DNA of 64,000 nucleotides from Kiloniella sp. EL199 (GCF_900313065.1 NZ_OMPU01000010.1:868001-932000), one strand, 5' to 3'; shown: positions 1 to 7,841, numbered from the stretch's first letter. The notes: generated by a model not told the origin, from the sequence alone. Numbers and translations are program-made.

Positions 1-609
1 ATCCAGAATTTCCAGCTCTCGCATACAAACGATTGCCATGGTTGGTGTCTTGACGCGTCCAATACCGATAGCACCGTATTGTCCGGGGTGTTTCAGGGCA
101 ACGGTCGCTGCACGGGTTAGAGACAGATTATAAACCTGATCGGCCTGTTGGCGTACAACAGCGGCTTGCCCTAAGTTGTGATATTTATCATTGGGTTCCA
201 GGTTTTCAAACGCCTGTCGCAGTGTTTTTTCATCCTGCGCAGTGAACATGGCGCGCTGCACTTGCCCGGCGAATTTATAGTGCCGTAAAATCTCTTCGCC
301 AATAAGCTGTCCTTCGCGATCACAGTCGGTCGCGATGATGACCCTTTCGGCTGTTTTAAGTGCCTTGGCTATGGCTTCCAGTTTACTTCTTGCAGAAGGT
401 GATGCATCTGGCGCTGGGCAGGTTGGGTAAAAATCATCGGGCTTGAGCAAGTCAAATGACCAGCGCCCCCAACTGCTTTCAATTTGCTGTGGTTCTTGCA
501 GGCTTAACAGGTGTCCTTCTGCTGGAAGGATTTGCCCGTATTTACTGCCGATTGCCGCCTGAACATCGCGCTTTTGCGAAGTTTTTTCTGTAATAATAAT
601 GGTGGACAA
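1..609 (-). CDS. DNA topoisomerase IA (TopB/topoisomerase III-like), N-terminal part
   Basis: Partial gene: the reading frame enters from the left edge of the window and its N-terminus lies at 609. The protein begins STIIITEKTSQKRDVQAAIG, and residues of the TOPRIM fold are clear (ATDCDREGQLIGEEIL), where the DxD pair binds Mg2+. Type IA topoisomerases relax DNA or decatenate it through a transient 5' phosphotyrosine link. The active-site tyrosine region would lie near or beyond the visible end (the last visible part reads IGIGRVKTPTMAIVC). The start chosen is TTG at 609 with AAAGGG upstream; GTG at 630 is an in-frame alternative. It faces away from the phage block and marks the flank of that block. 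Whether it is a host gene or belongs to another mobile element cannot be told here. Confidence 0.8.
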   Translation of the reverse strand, partial: MSTIIITEKTSQKRDVQAAIGSKYGQILPAEGHLLSLQEPQQIESSWGRWSFDLLKPDDFYPTCPAPDASPSARSKLEAIAKALKTAERVIIATDCDREGQLIGEEILRHYKFAGQVQRAMFTAQDEKTLRQAFENLEPNDKYHNLGQAAVVRQQADQVYNLSLTRAATVALKHPGQYGAIGIGRVKTPTMAIVCMRELEILD

Positions 610-858
610 TCTGAAACCCTTTACCGTCACTCAATTCTATTATGCTTTTTAACGTAAAGAAGGGGGGAGGATAAAGGCTCTCTTTTGAAAAAAGTTTGCG
701 TGTTGAGGATAGGATTGAGGTTTCCCTACAAAGTTTCTGATGAATTGTTTCGCTTGCCCGTCGGTTATAAAATAGGGGCAGGGAAGTGTGCGTAATTCCA
801 GCTTTGGATACGCAAATAGCTCTTCCCCATTTCTGTTTTATATCTGGTGGGAGGAAAA

Positions 859-1317
859 ATGAGTGATCCGGATTTAAAGCAGCAGTTGACGGAGCGGCAA
901 AAAAGGTTTGTTGAAGAATACCTTATTGACTTCAATGCAACGCAAGCTGCCATTCGGGCGGGTTATAGTCCTAACTCGGTTAAGCAGAGTGCCAGCCGAA
1001 CACTGAAAAATCCCCTGATGCAAGAGGCTATTGAGCAAGCCAAGGCCGCGCGATCTCAGAGGCTGCAGATTGATGCTGACTACGTTCTGAAGGGCGCGGT
1101 TGAGCTGTTTGAACGTTGTATGCAGCGCAGCCCGGCTGCTGATGCAGATGGTGAATACAAATTTCAGCATACGGGGGCTGGGAAAGCGCTAGAGATTATC
1201 GGACGACATGTGTCGGTTCAGGCTTTTAAGGAAAAGGTTGAAATGTCGATCGAAAATGAACTTATTGACCGCCTCATGCGTGGTCGTAAGCGCCTGAATG
1301 ACAAATCAGAAAATTGA
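859..1317 (+). CDS. Phage terminase small subunit (Terminase_2 type)
   Basis: 152-residue DNA-recognition subunit of the packaging motor. The N-terminal third carries the typical small-terminase helix-turn-helix region, with LTERQKRFVEEYLIDFNATQ followed by AAIRAGYSPNSVKQSASRTL, a pattern common to this family. The rest is charged and helical, consistent with the oligomerisation region. The ATG at 859 is preferred to the GTG at 847 because a GGGAGG ribosome site lies directly before it. The gene sits 63 bases upstream of the large terminase, the normal order. It is expected to bind the phage pac or cos site and deliver DNA to TerL. Confidence 0.9.
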   Translation: MSDPDLKQQLTERQKRFVEEYLIDFNATQAAIRAGYSPNSVKQSASRTLKNPLMQEAIEQAKAARSQRLQIDADYVLKGAVELFERCMQRSPAADADGEYKFQHTGAGKALEIIGRHVSVQAFKEKVEMSIENELIDRLMRGRKRLNDKSEN

Positions 1318-1380
1318 ATGGATTTCATTTAGTTTTCTGATTTCTGATCACTATTTTTCCATCTGATTTTGAGGTGTCTG

Positions 1381-2844
1381 ATGACCCACCGGGTTGATCT
1401 GGATCTTGCCGAGGACTGTGCGCAGTTCTATGCGGATCCGCTGGGGTTTGTGCTGTGGGCCTTTGATTGGGGGCAGGGCGAGTTGGTTGATTTTGAAGGT
1501 CCGCGCGATTGGCAGTTGGCTTATCTGAAAGATCTGGGTGCACAGATCAGAGAGCGCGGGTTTGATGGGCTTCATCCCGTTGCCCCCATGGATATGGCAA
1601 CGGCATCCGGCCACGGTATTGGCAAGTCGGCAATGTCAGCGTGGCTTATCCTCTTTATCATGTCAACGCGACCCTTTGCCAAGGGAGTGGTGACATCGAA
1701 TACCAGCGATCAGCTACGCACGAAAACCTGGGCCGAGCTGGGGAAGTGGCACAAGCGTTGTCTGACGGGGCATTGGTTTAGCTATAGCACCAGCAAAGGG
1801 AATATGGCGCTGGTCCATAAACGCCACCCTGAAAGCTGGCGGTGTGATGCGCAGACCTGTCGCGAGGAAAATTCCGAGAGTTTTGCCGGACTGCATGCCG
1901 CAAATTCGACGCCCTTTTATCTTTTTGATGAAGCCAGTGCTGTGCCTGATAAAATCTGGGAAGTTTCTGATGGTGGTTTGACCGATGGCGAACCTATGCG
2001 TTTTGTCTTTGGCAACCCAACACGAAATTCCGGGCGTTTTTTTGAGTGTTTTAACCGTTTGCGCCATCGCTGGAAAACGAGACAAATTGACAGCCGTTCA
2101 GTCAGGGGAACCAACCAGAAGCTGATGCAGCAATGGGTGGAGGATTACGGCGAAGACAGCGATTTTGTTCGCGTCCGTGTCCGGGGGGTGTTTCCTCGGG
2201 CAGGATCGACGCAGTTTATCAGTGGTAAAATTGTGGAAGAGGCAAAAGGCCGCCAACTTTCGGCGCAACCTCAGGATGCTATCGTGATAGGTGTGGATGT
2301 AGCCCGTTTTGGCGATGATCAATCCGTGATTTTGATACGACAGGGCCGCAAGGTTTTAGAAATAATCAAGTACCGCGTGGATACCATGGCATTGGTCGGT
2401 CATGTGGTTGAGATGATCCGCAAATGGAAGCCTGACGGTGTGCTGGTTGACGGCGTGGGTGTTGGTGGTGGCGTTGTGGATCGCCTGAAGCAATTGGGCC
2501 ACGACTGTATTGACGTAAACGCAGGGGCCAGAGCACAGGACCAGAAGACTTACATGAACAAACGCGCAGAGATGTGGGGTAAGATGCGCGATTGGCTCAA
2601 GGGTGGTGATATCCCCGCTGATGATCAGGAGCTTGAAACAGACCTTACCGCCATTGAGTACGGCTTTGATGCCAAGAACAGGCTCCAGCTTGAGCGTAAG
2701 GAGGATATGAAGAAGCGCGGGCTGCACTCTCCAGATGTGGCGGATGCACTGGCGTTGACCTTTGCCGAGGATGTCGTGAAGTGGTCAGAGGATGACTATG
2801 GCGATATGGAGGTCGCTATCTCGGACTATGAGCCGGGGGGGTAG
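1381..2844 (+). CDS. Phage terminase large subunit
   Basis: 487-residue packaging ATPase-nuclease. The N-terminal ATPase has a Walker A-like loop (ASGHGIGKSA, about residues 76-85) and a Walker B motif (FYLFDEASAVPDKIW). The C-terminal half begins with an RNase H-fold nuclease strand, IVIGVDVARFGDDQSVI, and has further acidic residues at VLVDGVGVGGG and SPDVADALALTF, all typical of TerL. The length is normal and the frame is intact, so packaging function looks preserved. ATG at 1381 follows TGAGGT; an upstream TTG at 1369 is less likely. The stop is followed at once by the convergent TM2 gene, where an accessory block has entered the late operon. Confidence 0.93.
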   Translation: MTHRVDLDLAEDCAQFYADPLGFVLWAFDWGQGELVDFEGPRDWQLAYLKDLGAQIRERGFDGLHPVAPMDMATASGHGIGKSAMSAWLILFIMSTRPFAKGVVTSNTSDQLRTKTWAELGKWHKRCLTGHWFSYSTSKGNMALVHKRHPESWRCDAQTCREENSESFAGLHAANSTPFYLFDEASAVPDKIWEVSDGGLTDGEPMRFVFGNPTRNSGRFFECFNRLRHRWKTRQIDSRSVRGTNQKLMQQWVEDYGEDSDFVRVRVRGVFPRAGSTQFISGKIVEEAKGRQLSAQPQDAIVIGVDVARFGDDQSVILIRQGRKVLEIIKYRVDTMALVGHVVEMIRKWKPDGVLVDGVGVGGGVVDRLKQLGHDCIDVNAGARAQDQKTYMNKRAEMWGKMRDWLKGGDIPADDQELETDLTAIEYGFDAKNRLQLERKEDMKKRGLHSPDVADALALTFAEDVVKWSEDDYGDMEVAISDYEPGG

Positions 2845-2846
2845 GG

Positions 2847-3245
2847 CTAATCGAACGCCTCAACCTGTTGTTGTGTGAGGGTGTCGGGTTGTTTCTTTAG
2901 TTTGAAGTAGATCCAAAAGAGGTCGAAGGTGAGGTAGAGAGGAGGCAACCATGCACATAATATATAACTTAGTACCATTATGTTTATGTGTAATTCATTA
3001 TTCATAATTCTATTAAGTTCAGATTGAGGGTTGTTTATGATTGCCAATGGTAGCTTTACGTACATGTGCTGCATAACCATATCATCCATGGTAAAAAAAA
3101 TAATACTTGAGCCTGTCAAAAAATACACCCCAACCACACTCATAGCCAAAGCACTCCACCGCTTCTCCAAATACCACCGATGCCCACCGAAGATACCAGT
3201 GAACAGCCAGAGTAAGTACGCTATGGGGAGGGATTTATTGGGCAT
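2847..3245 (-). CDS. TM2-domain membrane protein, copy 1
   Basis: 132 residues. The N-terminus has the TM2 signature: a hydrophobic helix, a short turn with FTGIFGGHRWYLEKRW, then a second helix. A third hydrophobic segment lies near residues 90-110. It is paralogous to the protein at 7100-7450; both contain AYLLW(L/I)FTGIFGGHRWYL and a (T/K)FDLFWIYF motif near the end. TM2 proteins sit in the inner membrane and have no single known role. The gene is antisense to the phage late genes and starts inside the stop codon of the gene at 3568-3245 (TAATG overlap), so the two form an operon. Such antisense accessory genes in prophages are usually morons; exclusion of other phages is a possible but untested role. 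Confidence 0.75.
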   Translation of the reverse strand: MPNKSLPIAYLLWLFTGIFGGHRWYLEKRWSALAMSVVGVYFLTGSSIIFFTMDDMVMQHMYVKLPLAIINNPQSELNRIMNNELHINIMVLSYILCAWLPPLYLTFDLFWIYFKLKKQPDTLTQQQVEAFD

Positions 3246-3568
3246 TAAGCGCTTTCAAAGGGAGTGAATTTAATATCATACCCATGAGGATTATCCCTTG
3301 GAGGCTCATTTGGATCTGTTTCCCACGTTTCCAGTTTACCTTTGATCTGGAAACCTATTTGTGAACTAACATAAGTAAATAGATCAGCTGCTTGCTCCAT
3401 GTCTTCTGCCCAGATCTTCATAGCCATGAAAGCATCACCCTTGGGGCATTCAAAACCTTCTGAAAGTTCTTCAACTACTCCTTCTGAAATTATTGAATAA
3501 TGCTGATAAGGTGTTTTGAGTTTGCCATATCTGAGCTTTAATTTCCAATCAGTTTCAATCTGTTCCAT
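3245..3568 (-). CDS. Hypothetical moron protein
   Basis: 107 residues, soluble and acidic, with no signal peptide or membrane helix and no family I recognise. Visible features are a mixed alpha/beta pattern, a YVSSQIGFQI strand and a proline-rich stretch, DPNEPPRDNP, near the C-terminus. It is translationally coupled to the downstream TM2 gene by a TAATG overlap, so the two products probably act together. The coding DNA is AT-rich compared with the terminase and portal genes, in keeping with recent acquisition. Confidence 0.6.
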   Translation of the reverse strand: MEQIETDWKLKLRYGKLKTPYQHYSIISEGVVEELSEGFECPKGDAFMAMKIWAEDMEQAADLFTYVSSQIGFQIKGKLETWETDPNEPPRDNPHGYDIKFTPFESA

Positions 3569-3605
3569 TACAATTCAGCTAAATATTTGAAATTAAATTT
3601 TCCCC

Positions 3606-3794
3606 GCACAAAGAAGGAAGAGGGCGAGGGTTAGTCTTTGGTATATACGCCATTTAATTGCATCAACCAAGATCAATGAACAGGAGAGGGTGACCGCCAA
3701 GGGGATCGCCAAGCTTGGTGAGTTGTTCGAGAAAGAAGAGGTGAGTAGTGTGCCGCCGCCTTCGTTGGGTGGAAGTACTCACCTATCAACCTAA
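3606..3794 (+). pseudogene. Possible 3' relic of a phage gene
   Basis: An open frame without a good start codon, ending at TAA 3792-3794. Its last part reads TAKGIAKLGELFEKEEVSS and then a proline- and serine-rich tail. The bases here are richer in G+C than the AT-rich accessory genes on both sides and resemble the core phage genes, and an intrinsic terminator follows six bases later. This fits the tail of a former late gene cut off by the accessory insertion. No family assignment is possible. Confidence 0.25.
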
Positions 3795-3798
3795 CACT

Positions 3799-3820
3799 AA
3801 GGCCCTTCGGTGCCTTTTTT
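3799..3820 (+). terminator. Intrinsic terminator
   Basis: Stem AGGC/GCCT closed over a CCTTCGGT loop and followed by six T residues on the plus strand. It would stop plus-strand transcripts coming from the terminase side and lies just before the convergent Rap1a-like gene. Confidence 0.6.
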
Positions 3821-4187
3821 AGTTACAGGGATATGCGTCAGAAAGAGCAAGAGTTATTGCGTAGCTAGCTTGCTCTCTTTTGCTAGCTTGGTTACGGCCT
3901 ATATATTCTAAAACTATGTCTTTAAATTGATAAATAGAGAATTCTACAGGTAGGCAATAGTTTAATATCTTTGATATTTTTTCATCATTGTACTCATTGT
4001 TTTGAACATACACGGTTATTGCTCCGCTCCACGTACCAGAATTAAATCCAGTAAAATACCCTAAACAAAAAGATTCATAATCTTTCTGGGAGCAAGTATT
4101 GTATAGATCTTCGCCACTAGAGAAATCCGCTTTTGCTTGAACTAAGGTGGACCCAATAATGAAGATAGCTGTAATGATGTGTTTCAT
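3819..4187 (-). CDS. Rap1a/Tai-like periplasmic immunity-type protein, copy 1
   Basis: 122 residues with an N-terminal signal peptide ending near VQAKA. The mature part has the pattern of the Rap1a/Tai family: a GEDLYNTCS segment, a paired cysteine in FCLGYFTGF, and a C-terminal helix ending in ALSDAYPC. Family members bind and inhibit type VI secreted peptidoglycan amidases in the periplasm. Here no type VI genes are visible, so the target is unknown; an amidase or endolysin of a competing phage is one possibility. It was originally the second gene behind the homologue at 5415-5038. The IS element at 4197-5030 now sits 9 bases upstream of its start and has probably cut it off from its promoter. 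Confidence 0.7.
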   Translation of the reverse strand: MKHIITAIFIIGSTLVQAKADFSSGEDLYNTCSQKDYESFCLGYFTGFNSGTWSGAITVYVQNNEYNDEKISKILNYCLPVEFSIYQFKDIVLEYIGRNQASKREQASYAITLALSDAYPCN

Positions 4188-4196
4188 TCTTAATTA

Positions 4197-5030
4197 GGGT
4201 GTGGACTCAATTGATCCATAATTTCATTGAAAAGAGGTATAGCATATTTAAAAAGTTTGCTCCCTTTTTCTCAAATCGTGTTGCCAGCCGCCTCATATCT
4301 TTCATTTTACAGAAGAACCGTTCAACAATATTTCTCATAGCATAGAGATTTTTATCATGGGGAACGGGATTTTTGGCATTTCGTTTTGAGGGGATAACCG
4401 CCAAAGCACCTTCATCAGCGATATCCTGTCTGATTTTACCACTGCTGTAGGCTTTGTCGGCAACAATAGCCAGAGGCGGTACCTCCCAGTCCAGAAATTC
4501 AGGCATTAATTTACTATCGTGAACATGACCACCACTAATGGCAAGACGGACCGGGCGGCCTTTCTGATCTACAGCCACGTGAACTTTGCTTGTGCGACCT
4601 CCGCGTGAGCGGCCAATACCTTCCGCCAGTTCCCCTTTTTTGACCCGGCCGCTGCGCGGTGAGCCTTTACAATGGAGCCATCTATAAAAATCAAAGCGTC
4701 TTCACATTCTGTTGCCAGCGCATCAAAGATACCTTTCCAGATACCACGCTCACCCCAACGAACATAACGATTGTAAACCGTTGTGTGAGGGCCATAACGT
4801 TCCGGAAGATCACGCCAGGGTGCACCTGTGCGCAAGATATAGAAGATACCATTCAGAATAACACGGTCATCACGACGGGCTGGCCCGCGACCTTTCTTCG
4901 GTAGTAAAGGCTCAATAACCTGCCACTCTTCATCACTTAAATCAAATCGGGCCATGTAAAACTCCCTAAAACGAGAGCTATGAATCACAAAAAGTTATAT
5001 TCTGCAAGACATTAAAATGGGTTCACACCC
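4197..5030. mobile_element. IS5-family (IS427-type) insertion sequence, complete
   Basis: An 834-bp element with matching ends: GGGTGTGGACTCA at the left and, read inward, GGGTGTGAACCCA at the right. A TA dinucleotide at 4195-4196 and 5031-5032 is the probable target duplication. The single transposase gene is split between two frames. Both ends, the transposase and the target duplication are intact, so the insertion appears recent. It separates two tandem Rap1a-like genes. Confidence 0.9.
4207..4955 (-). CDS. IS5/IS427-type transposase, made by frameshift
   Basis: The first frame runs from ATG 4955 (GGGAG site upstream) and holds the N-terminal DUF4096-type domain (SDEEWQVIEPLLP) and the first catalytic aspartate, in DALIFIDGSIVKAH. 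A run AAAAAAG on the coding strand near 4633-4640 lies where the reading shifts to the second frame (4578-4207), which supplies the second aspartate (IVADKAYSS) and the glutamate in RNIVERFFCKMK. This is the usual DDE arrangement of IS427-group elements, in which a slippery A-run yields the full transposase. No other damage is visible. Confidence 0.88.
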
Positions 5031-5037
5031 TAGTACC

Positions 5038-5415
5038 TTATAAATTGCAGGGGAAAGCTTCACGAAGAGACTGGATGACTGCTATTCCAGCAAACCTTTT
5101 TAAATATTTAGGGTTTCTTTCAATATATTGTCTGTATATTTTTATAGCAGTTTTGTTATCTAAGTTGGTAGGAATGCATAGGCGGGTTATTTCTGGCAAC
5201 TTTTCCTTGTCATATGTTTTTAAGCCATTGTTGTGCATATATGCCTCAGTACGCCCCATGGAAAATCCGTCATAAATCCCCATGATGTAAGTGGTGCACA
5301 ATTCCTTTTGTTCCCCAGTTGAGCAGGCTGAGTAGAGAGCGTCATTGGTGATCAGTCCATCTGCATGGCTGTTAAACATCCACAATGAAATGGTCAGACC
5401 TAGTAAATACCTCAT
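5038..5415 (-). CDS. Rap1a/Tai-like periplasmic immunity-type protein, copy 2
   Basis: About 125 residues with a signal peptide cleaved near NSHADG. It shares the family plan of the copy at 3819-4187: ALYSACSTGEQKELCTTYIMG with spaced cysteines, and a final helix ending SLREAFPC. ATG at 5415 is chosen because GGGGA lies 7 bases before it; ATG at 5427 is an alternative. Without the IS, its stop would lie about 16 bases before the start of copy 1, so the two were a tandem operon. The sequences differ a good deal, suggesting different targets rather than a fresh duplication. Periplasmic location is predicted. Confidence 0.7.
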   Translation of the reverse strand: MRYLLGLTISLWMFNSHADGLITNDALYSACSTGEQKELCTTYIMGIYDGFSMGRTEAYMHNNGLKTYDKEKLPEITRLCIPTNLDNKTAIKIYRQYIERNPKYLKRFAGIAVIQSLREAFPCNL

Positions 5416-5475
5416 TCCATTCCCCATTGTATTCTAACTCAATATCTCTTATCATTCTCGTGGGCTAGTTCGCCC

Positions 5476-5507
5476 AAAGGCTCTGCGGTTGCAGGGCCTT
5501 TTTTTGT
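5476..5507 (+). terminator. Intrinsic terminator
   Basis: Stem AGGCTCTGC/GCAGGGCCT with a GGTT loop followed by seven T residues on the plus strand, between two minus-strand genes. The opposite strand lacks a good T run, so it acts mainly on plus-strand transcription passing through the accessory block. Confidence 0.6.
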
Positions 5508-5863
5508 TATGTGTTTGGGTCTTCGAACCAGCAGAAGCCAGTAGTTCCATTTGATGAATAACATCGACGGGTTAAGCCAGTTGTTTGCTCGATAGGTTGT
5601 TTGTGGCAGTTTGCAACAACCTTACCACAGACTGTGGCTTCTTTTGCTGTAGAGAGGTGTTTGGTATCTGCGGTGCAGACGTCACTAGAAAAGGTAGGTG
5701 AGGTGCAGTTGTAGTTGTTTCTGATATCAGAAACAACGTTTGCATCACCAAGAGCATCAAGTGAACCAGTTACTAGACCAGGTCCGAAGCTATTTAGATG
5801 AAATGAATTACAGGCAGACAAGCTTATAATTAAACAGCCGATCACACAAATTCGAACAAGCAT
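5507..5863 (-). CDS. Small cysteine-rich lipoprotein
   Basis: 118 residues. The N-terminus is a lipoprotein signal peptide with the lipobox LSAC at residues 15-18. The mature protein has seven further cysteines and no membrane helix. No family is recognised. It should be anchored in the envelope by its lipidated cysteine. It shares the direction of the Rap1a-like genes but is separated from them by a terminator-like hairpin, so it may be transcribed independently. In a prophage setting a surface lipoprotein could mask a receptor, but nothing here proves it. Confidence 0.6.
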   Translation of the reverse strand: MLVRICVIGCLIISLSACNSFHLNSFGPGLVTGSLDALGDANVVSDIRNNYNCTSPTFSSDVCTADTKHLSTAKEATVCGKVVANCHKQPIEQTTGLTRRCYSSNGTTGFCWFEDPNT

Positions 5864-5933
5864 AATAACCCCCGTTATCTGCTCTTATATTGAGAGTGGG
5901 TAGGGGGAGAGTCAACTATAAGGAGTTTTAGAT

Positions 5934-6728
5934 ATGGCAGAATCAAGAGGTCGTCCCGGATCGCACGGTCCCGGAGGGCGGAATTCCAATAATAACGGTA
6001 ACGGGAACCAAGGGCCTGATTTTGGAGGCGGAGGCGATAACGATTATGGCAATTCGAAACCGAGTGTCGGGCGGCATAATGTTAAAGGCTATTCTCACCA
6101 ATCCTTTGGCCCACAAGGTCTTGATTTCTTTGGGGGCGCAAATGGTTACGACAAGCTGACAGAAGAGCAGCGAAGAAGGGTTGCCAGGTTCAGAAGTCCA
6201 TTTGCAGCATTTATGCATCGCTTTGGCTCTTTCCTTGTTCCAGGGGTTGATTCACATTTAAGCATTGACCCTCAAACAGGTGAGCTTGCTTCTGTCGATG
6301 AGTTTGATGCTATCGGAATGACAACCGGTATTATGGGAACCGGTGGGAAAAATCCGGTAGGAACGTTTTTCAATCGTGGATATCAGATAGCGAACAGACT
6401 TGGGTATGGCGCCCCAACGTATAATTCTACCCGTCCTCACAGTAGCTTCAACAATGGTTCGCAAGGTCGCCCCGGCGTGGGAAGCGGTCACGGATTTTCA
6501 GGTGGAGGCAATCCGGGTGGTCGACCAGAAAATAACAGCCGATCATCACTAAGCAGATCATTTAACAAAAGCAACTCTGTTTATGATCAGGCACAACATA
6601 TTCTCTATCCGCAGGAAGAGGAAAATACATCCTTTGGGGTTGGTGTGAGCCAAGGAAAGTCGAAGGTCAGGAGAGCGCGGAACTTGTCCACCCTGAATGT
6701 GAGAAGACCGAGGTTTGGACGGGGGTGA
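5934..6728 (+). CDS. Glycine-rich phage accessory protein A
   Basis: 264 residues in three parts. Residues 1-50 are Gly/Asn/Pro-rich low-complexity sequence. Residues about 75-170 form a conserved domain shared with the protein at 9493-10398 (FLVPGV, then EFDAIGM, then RLGYGAPTY). The C-terminus carries an ILYP motif and then a basic tail, GVSQGKSKVRRARNLSTLN. The same tail closes the protein at 9493-10398 and, more weakly, the one at 10399-10713. An ILYP motif also ends the scaffold protein, so the tail may bind the same virion partner. The frame lies on the late-gene strand with a TAAGGAG site upstream. Function is unknown; a virion-associated or packaged protein is inferred. Confidence 0.6.
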   Translation: MAESRGRPGSHGPGGRNSNNNGNGNQGPDFGGGGDNDYGNSKPSVGRHNVKGYSHQSFGPQGLDFFGGANGYDKLTEEQRRRVARFRSPFAAFMHRFGSFLVPGVDSHLSIDPQTGELASVDEFDAIGMTTGIMGTGGKNPVGTFFNRGYQIANRLGYGAPTYNSTRPHSSFNNGSQGRPGVGSGHGFSGGGNPGGRPENNSRSSLSRSFNKSNSVYDQAQHILYPQEEENTSFGVGVSQGKSKVRRARNLSTLNVRRPRFGRG

Positions 6729-6734
6729 TTGTTA

Positions 6735-6866
6735 TCAAAGGTGGCCGAATCCTGAAATTAAAAAACCAAGTATTGCGACAATGGACAACAAGCAGAGGCC
6801 ACCTAAGATTATGTATAAGATAAAAGTTACTATCTTTGATTCTTTATGTGTTTTTTGATCCAGCAC
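6735..6866 (-). CDS. Single-helix membrane microprotein
   Basis: A 43-codon frame starting with GTG at 6866, preceded by AGGGGA six bases upstream. The product has a short hydrophilic N-terminus (DQKTHKESK) and then one long hydrophobic helix (FILYIILGGLCLLSIVAILG) and a second short hydrophobic turn. Its stop lies 7 bases from the convergent glycine-rich gene. The clean membrane segment and good ribosome site argue that it is real. A superinfection-exclusion or toxin-like role is possible but cannot be shown. Confidence 0.45.
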   Translation of the reverse strand: MLDQKTHKESKIVTFILYIILGGLCLLSIVAILGFLISGFGHL

Positions 6867-6980
6867 ATTAAATCCCCTGATGTATGTTTAGAATAATATT
6901 ATTTATTAACAGAGAGCTAAACAAGCTGTTTGCATTTCATAACGAATGCAGTTGTCATTTTCCATGTATTATTCCATAGG

Positions 6981-7009
6981 CCTCATGTTTTCACACATGG
7001 GGCTTTTTT
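6981..7009 (+). terminator. Intrinsic terminator before portal fragment
   Basis: Stem CCTCATGT/ACATGGGG with a TTTCAC loop and a following run of six T residues. It ends 12 bases before the ATG of the portal-gene fragment, matching the terminator that precedes the intact portal gene at 10919. Confidence 0.7.
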
Positions 7010-7020
7010 ATGAGAAAAAT

Positions 7021-7096
7021 ATGCAATTAGCAGAGACGATTGTTAATAGAAAGAGCGCGTTACAGCAAGAATGCCAGAAGTATGACAAGTTGGGAA
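7021..7096 (+). pseudogene. 5' fragment of a portal gene
   Basis: Starts MQLAETIVNRKSALQQECQK and continues YDKLGK, which aligns with the first 25 residues of the intact portal protein at 10919 (MELAEKVINRQAALANERSK). The match stops abruptly at the 3' end of the convergent TM2 gene. It is therefore the remnant of a second portal gene that was cut by the accessory block. The two copies differ at many codons, so they come from two related phages or from an old duplication. Confidence 0.75.
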
Positions 7097-7099
7097 AAG

Positions 7100-7450
7100 T
7101 TAACTCGCAGATTCAGTTGCCTGTTCGAGGGTGTTTTGCTTTTTAATGGCGAAATAAATCCAGAAAAGATCGAACTTTAGGTAGATTACCTGCAGAAAGA
7201 AAGCGTAATTTACGACAGTCTCAATGACTTTATAGGTGTTGGCTGTTTCGGGATCTGGAATTAGGTTGAGATCATCAATGTCATATTCGATCATAAGACC
7301 GGTTATGTATGCCAGGGTTGCCAGATAAATGCAGAAAAAGAGCAGGTGAATAGCCGCACCCCACCTTTTTCTCAAATACCAGCGGTGTCCGCCGAAGATA
7401 CCTGTGAAGATCCAGAGTAAATATGCGGCGAATAATGATTTTTTAGCCAT
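7100..7450 (-). CDS. TM2-domain membrane protein, copy 2
   Basis: 116 residues, paralogous to 2847-3245. It starts MAKKSLFAAYLLWIFTGIFG and has the TM2 turn GGHRWYLRKRW between two helices, with a third helix near residues 85-105. The stop codon lies only a few bases past the portal-gene fragment. Both TM2 copies thus sit precisely where the plus-strand phage core is interrupted (after terminase, after the portal fragment). Inner-membrane location is predicted; the role is unknown. Confidence 0.75.
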   Translation of the reverse strand: MAKKSLFAAYLLWIFTGIFGGHRWYLRKRWGAAIHLLFFCIYLATLAYITGLMIEYDIDDLNLIPDPETANTYKVIETVVNYAFFLQVIYLKFDLFWIYFAIKKQNTLEQATESAS

Positions 7451-7658
7451 GAAACCCTTGCGTTTCTTTAATGGTTAAATATCCATAACTGTCGATAATC
7501 AGTTACAATAAGCTCTACGAAGCGTTATATTTTTTACAGGATTTAGGAGCAGTTCACATGCCTCATATAGAGTATGAGGTTTGGGGGATATGAACCTTTT
7601 TGATCTTGTTGCCGACTGACAGTATAAATCTGTACGTAATTTATTGTCGGAGGACAAA

Positions 7659-7841
7659 ATGGGTTGGGTTCTTTTTCTTGTCGGTCTGGTGGGAATCACG
7701 TTCGGGATGTGGGGGATGTATACGGATGCTGGCCGGGTTCGGTTTGATGAAATGGATGGCCTTTACCCGATGTTCAGTGCCTTGGCTGGCGGAATCTTGG
7801 TTATCATTTCCATTTTTGTGATTTATTATCGCAGCCGTTGA
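7659..7841 (+). CDS. Two-helix small membrane protein
   Basis: 60 residues from ATG 7659, which is preceded by a strong CGGAGG site 6 bases upstream. Residues 1-20 (GWVLFLVGLVGITFGMWGMY) and about 36-57 form two membrane helices joined by a short acidic loop. No family is recognised. The size and layout resemble phage-encoded small inner-membrane proteins of the moron or exclusion type; holin-like action is a weaker alternative because a better holin lies beside the endolysin. Confidence 0.55.
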   Translation: MGWVLFLVGLVGITFGMWGMYTDAGRVRFDEMDGLYPMFSALAGGILVIISIFVIYYRSR

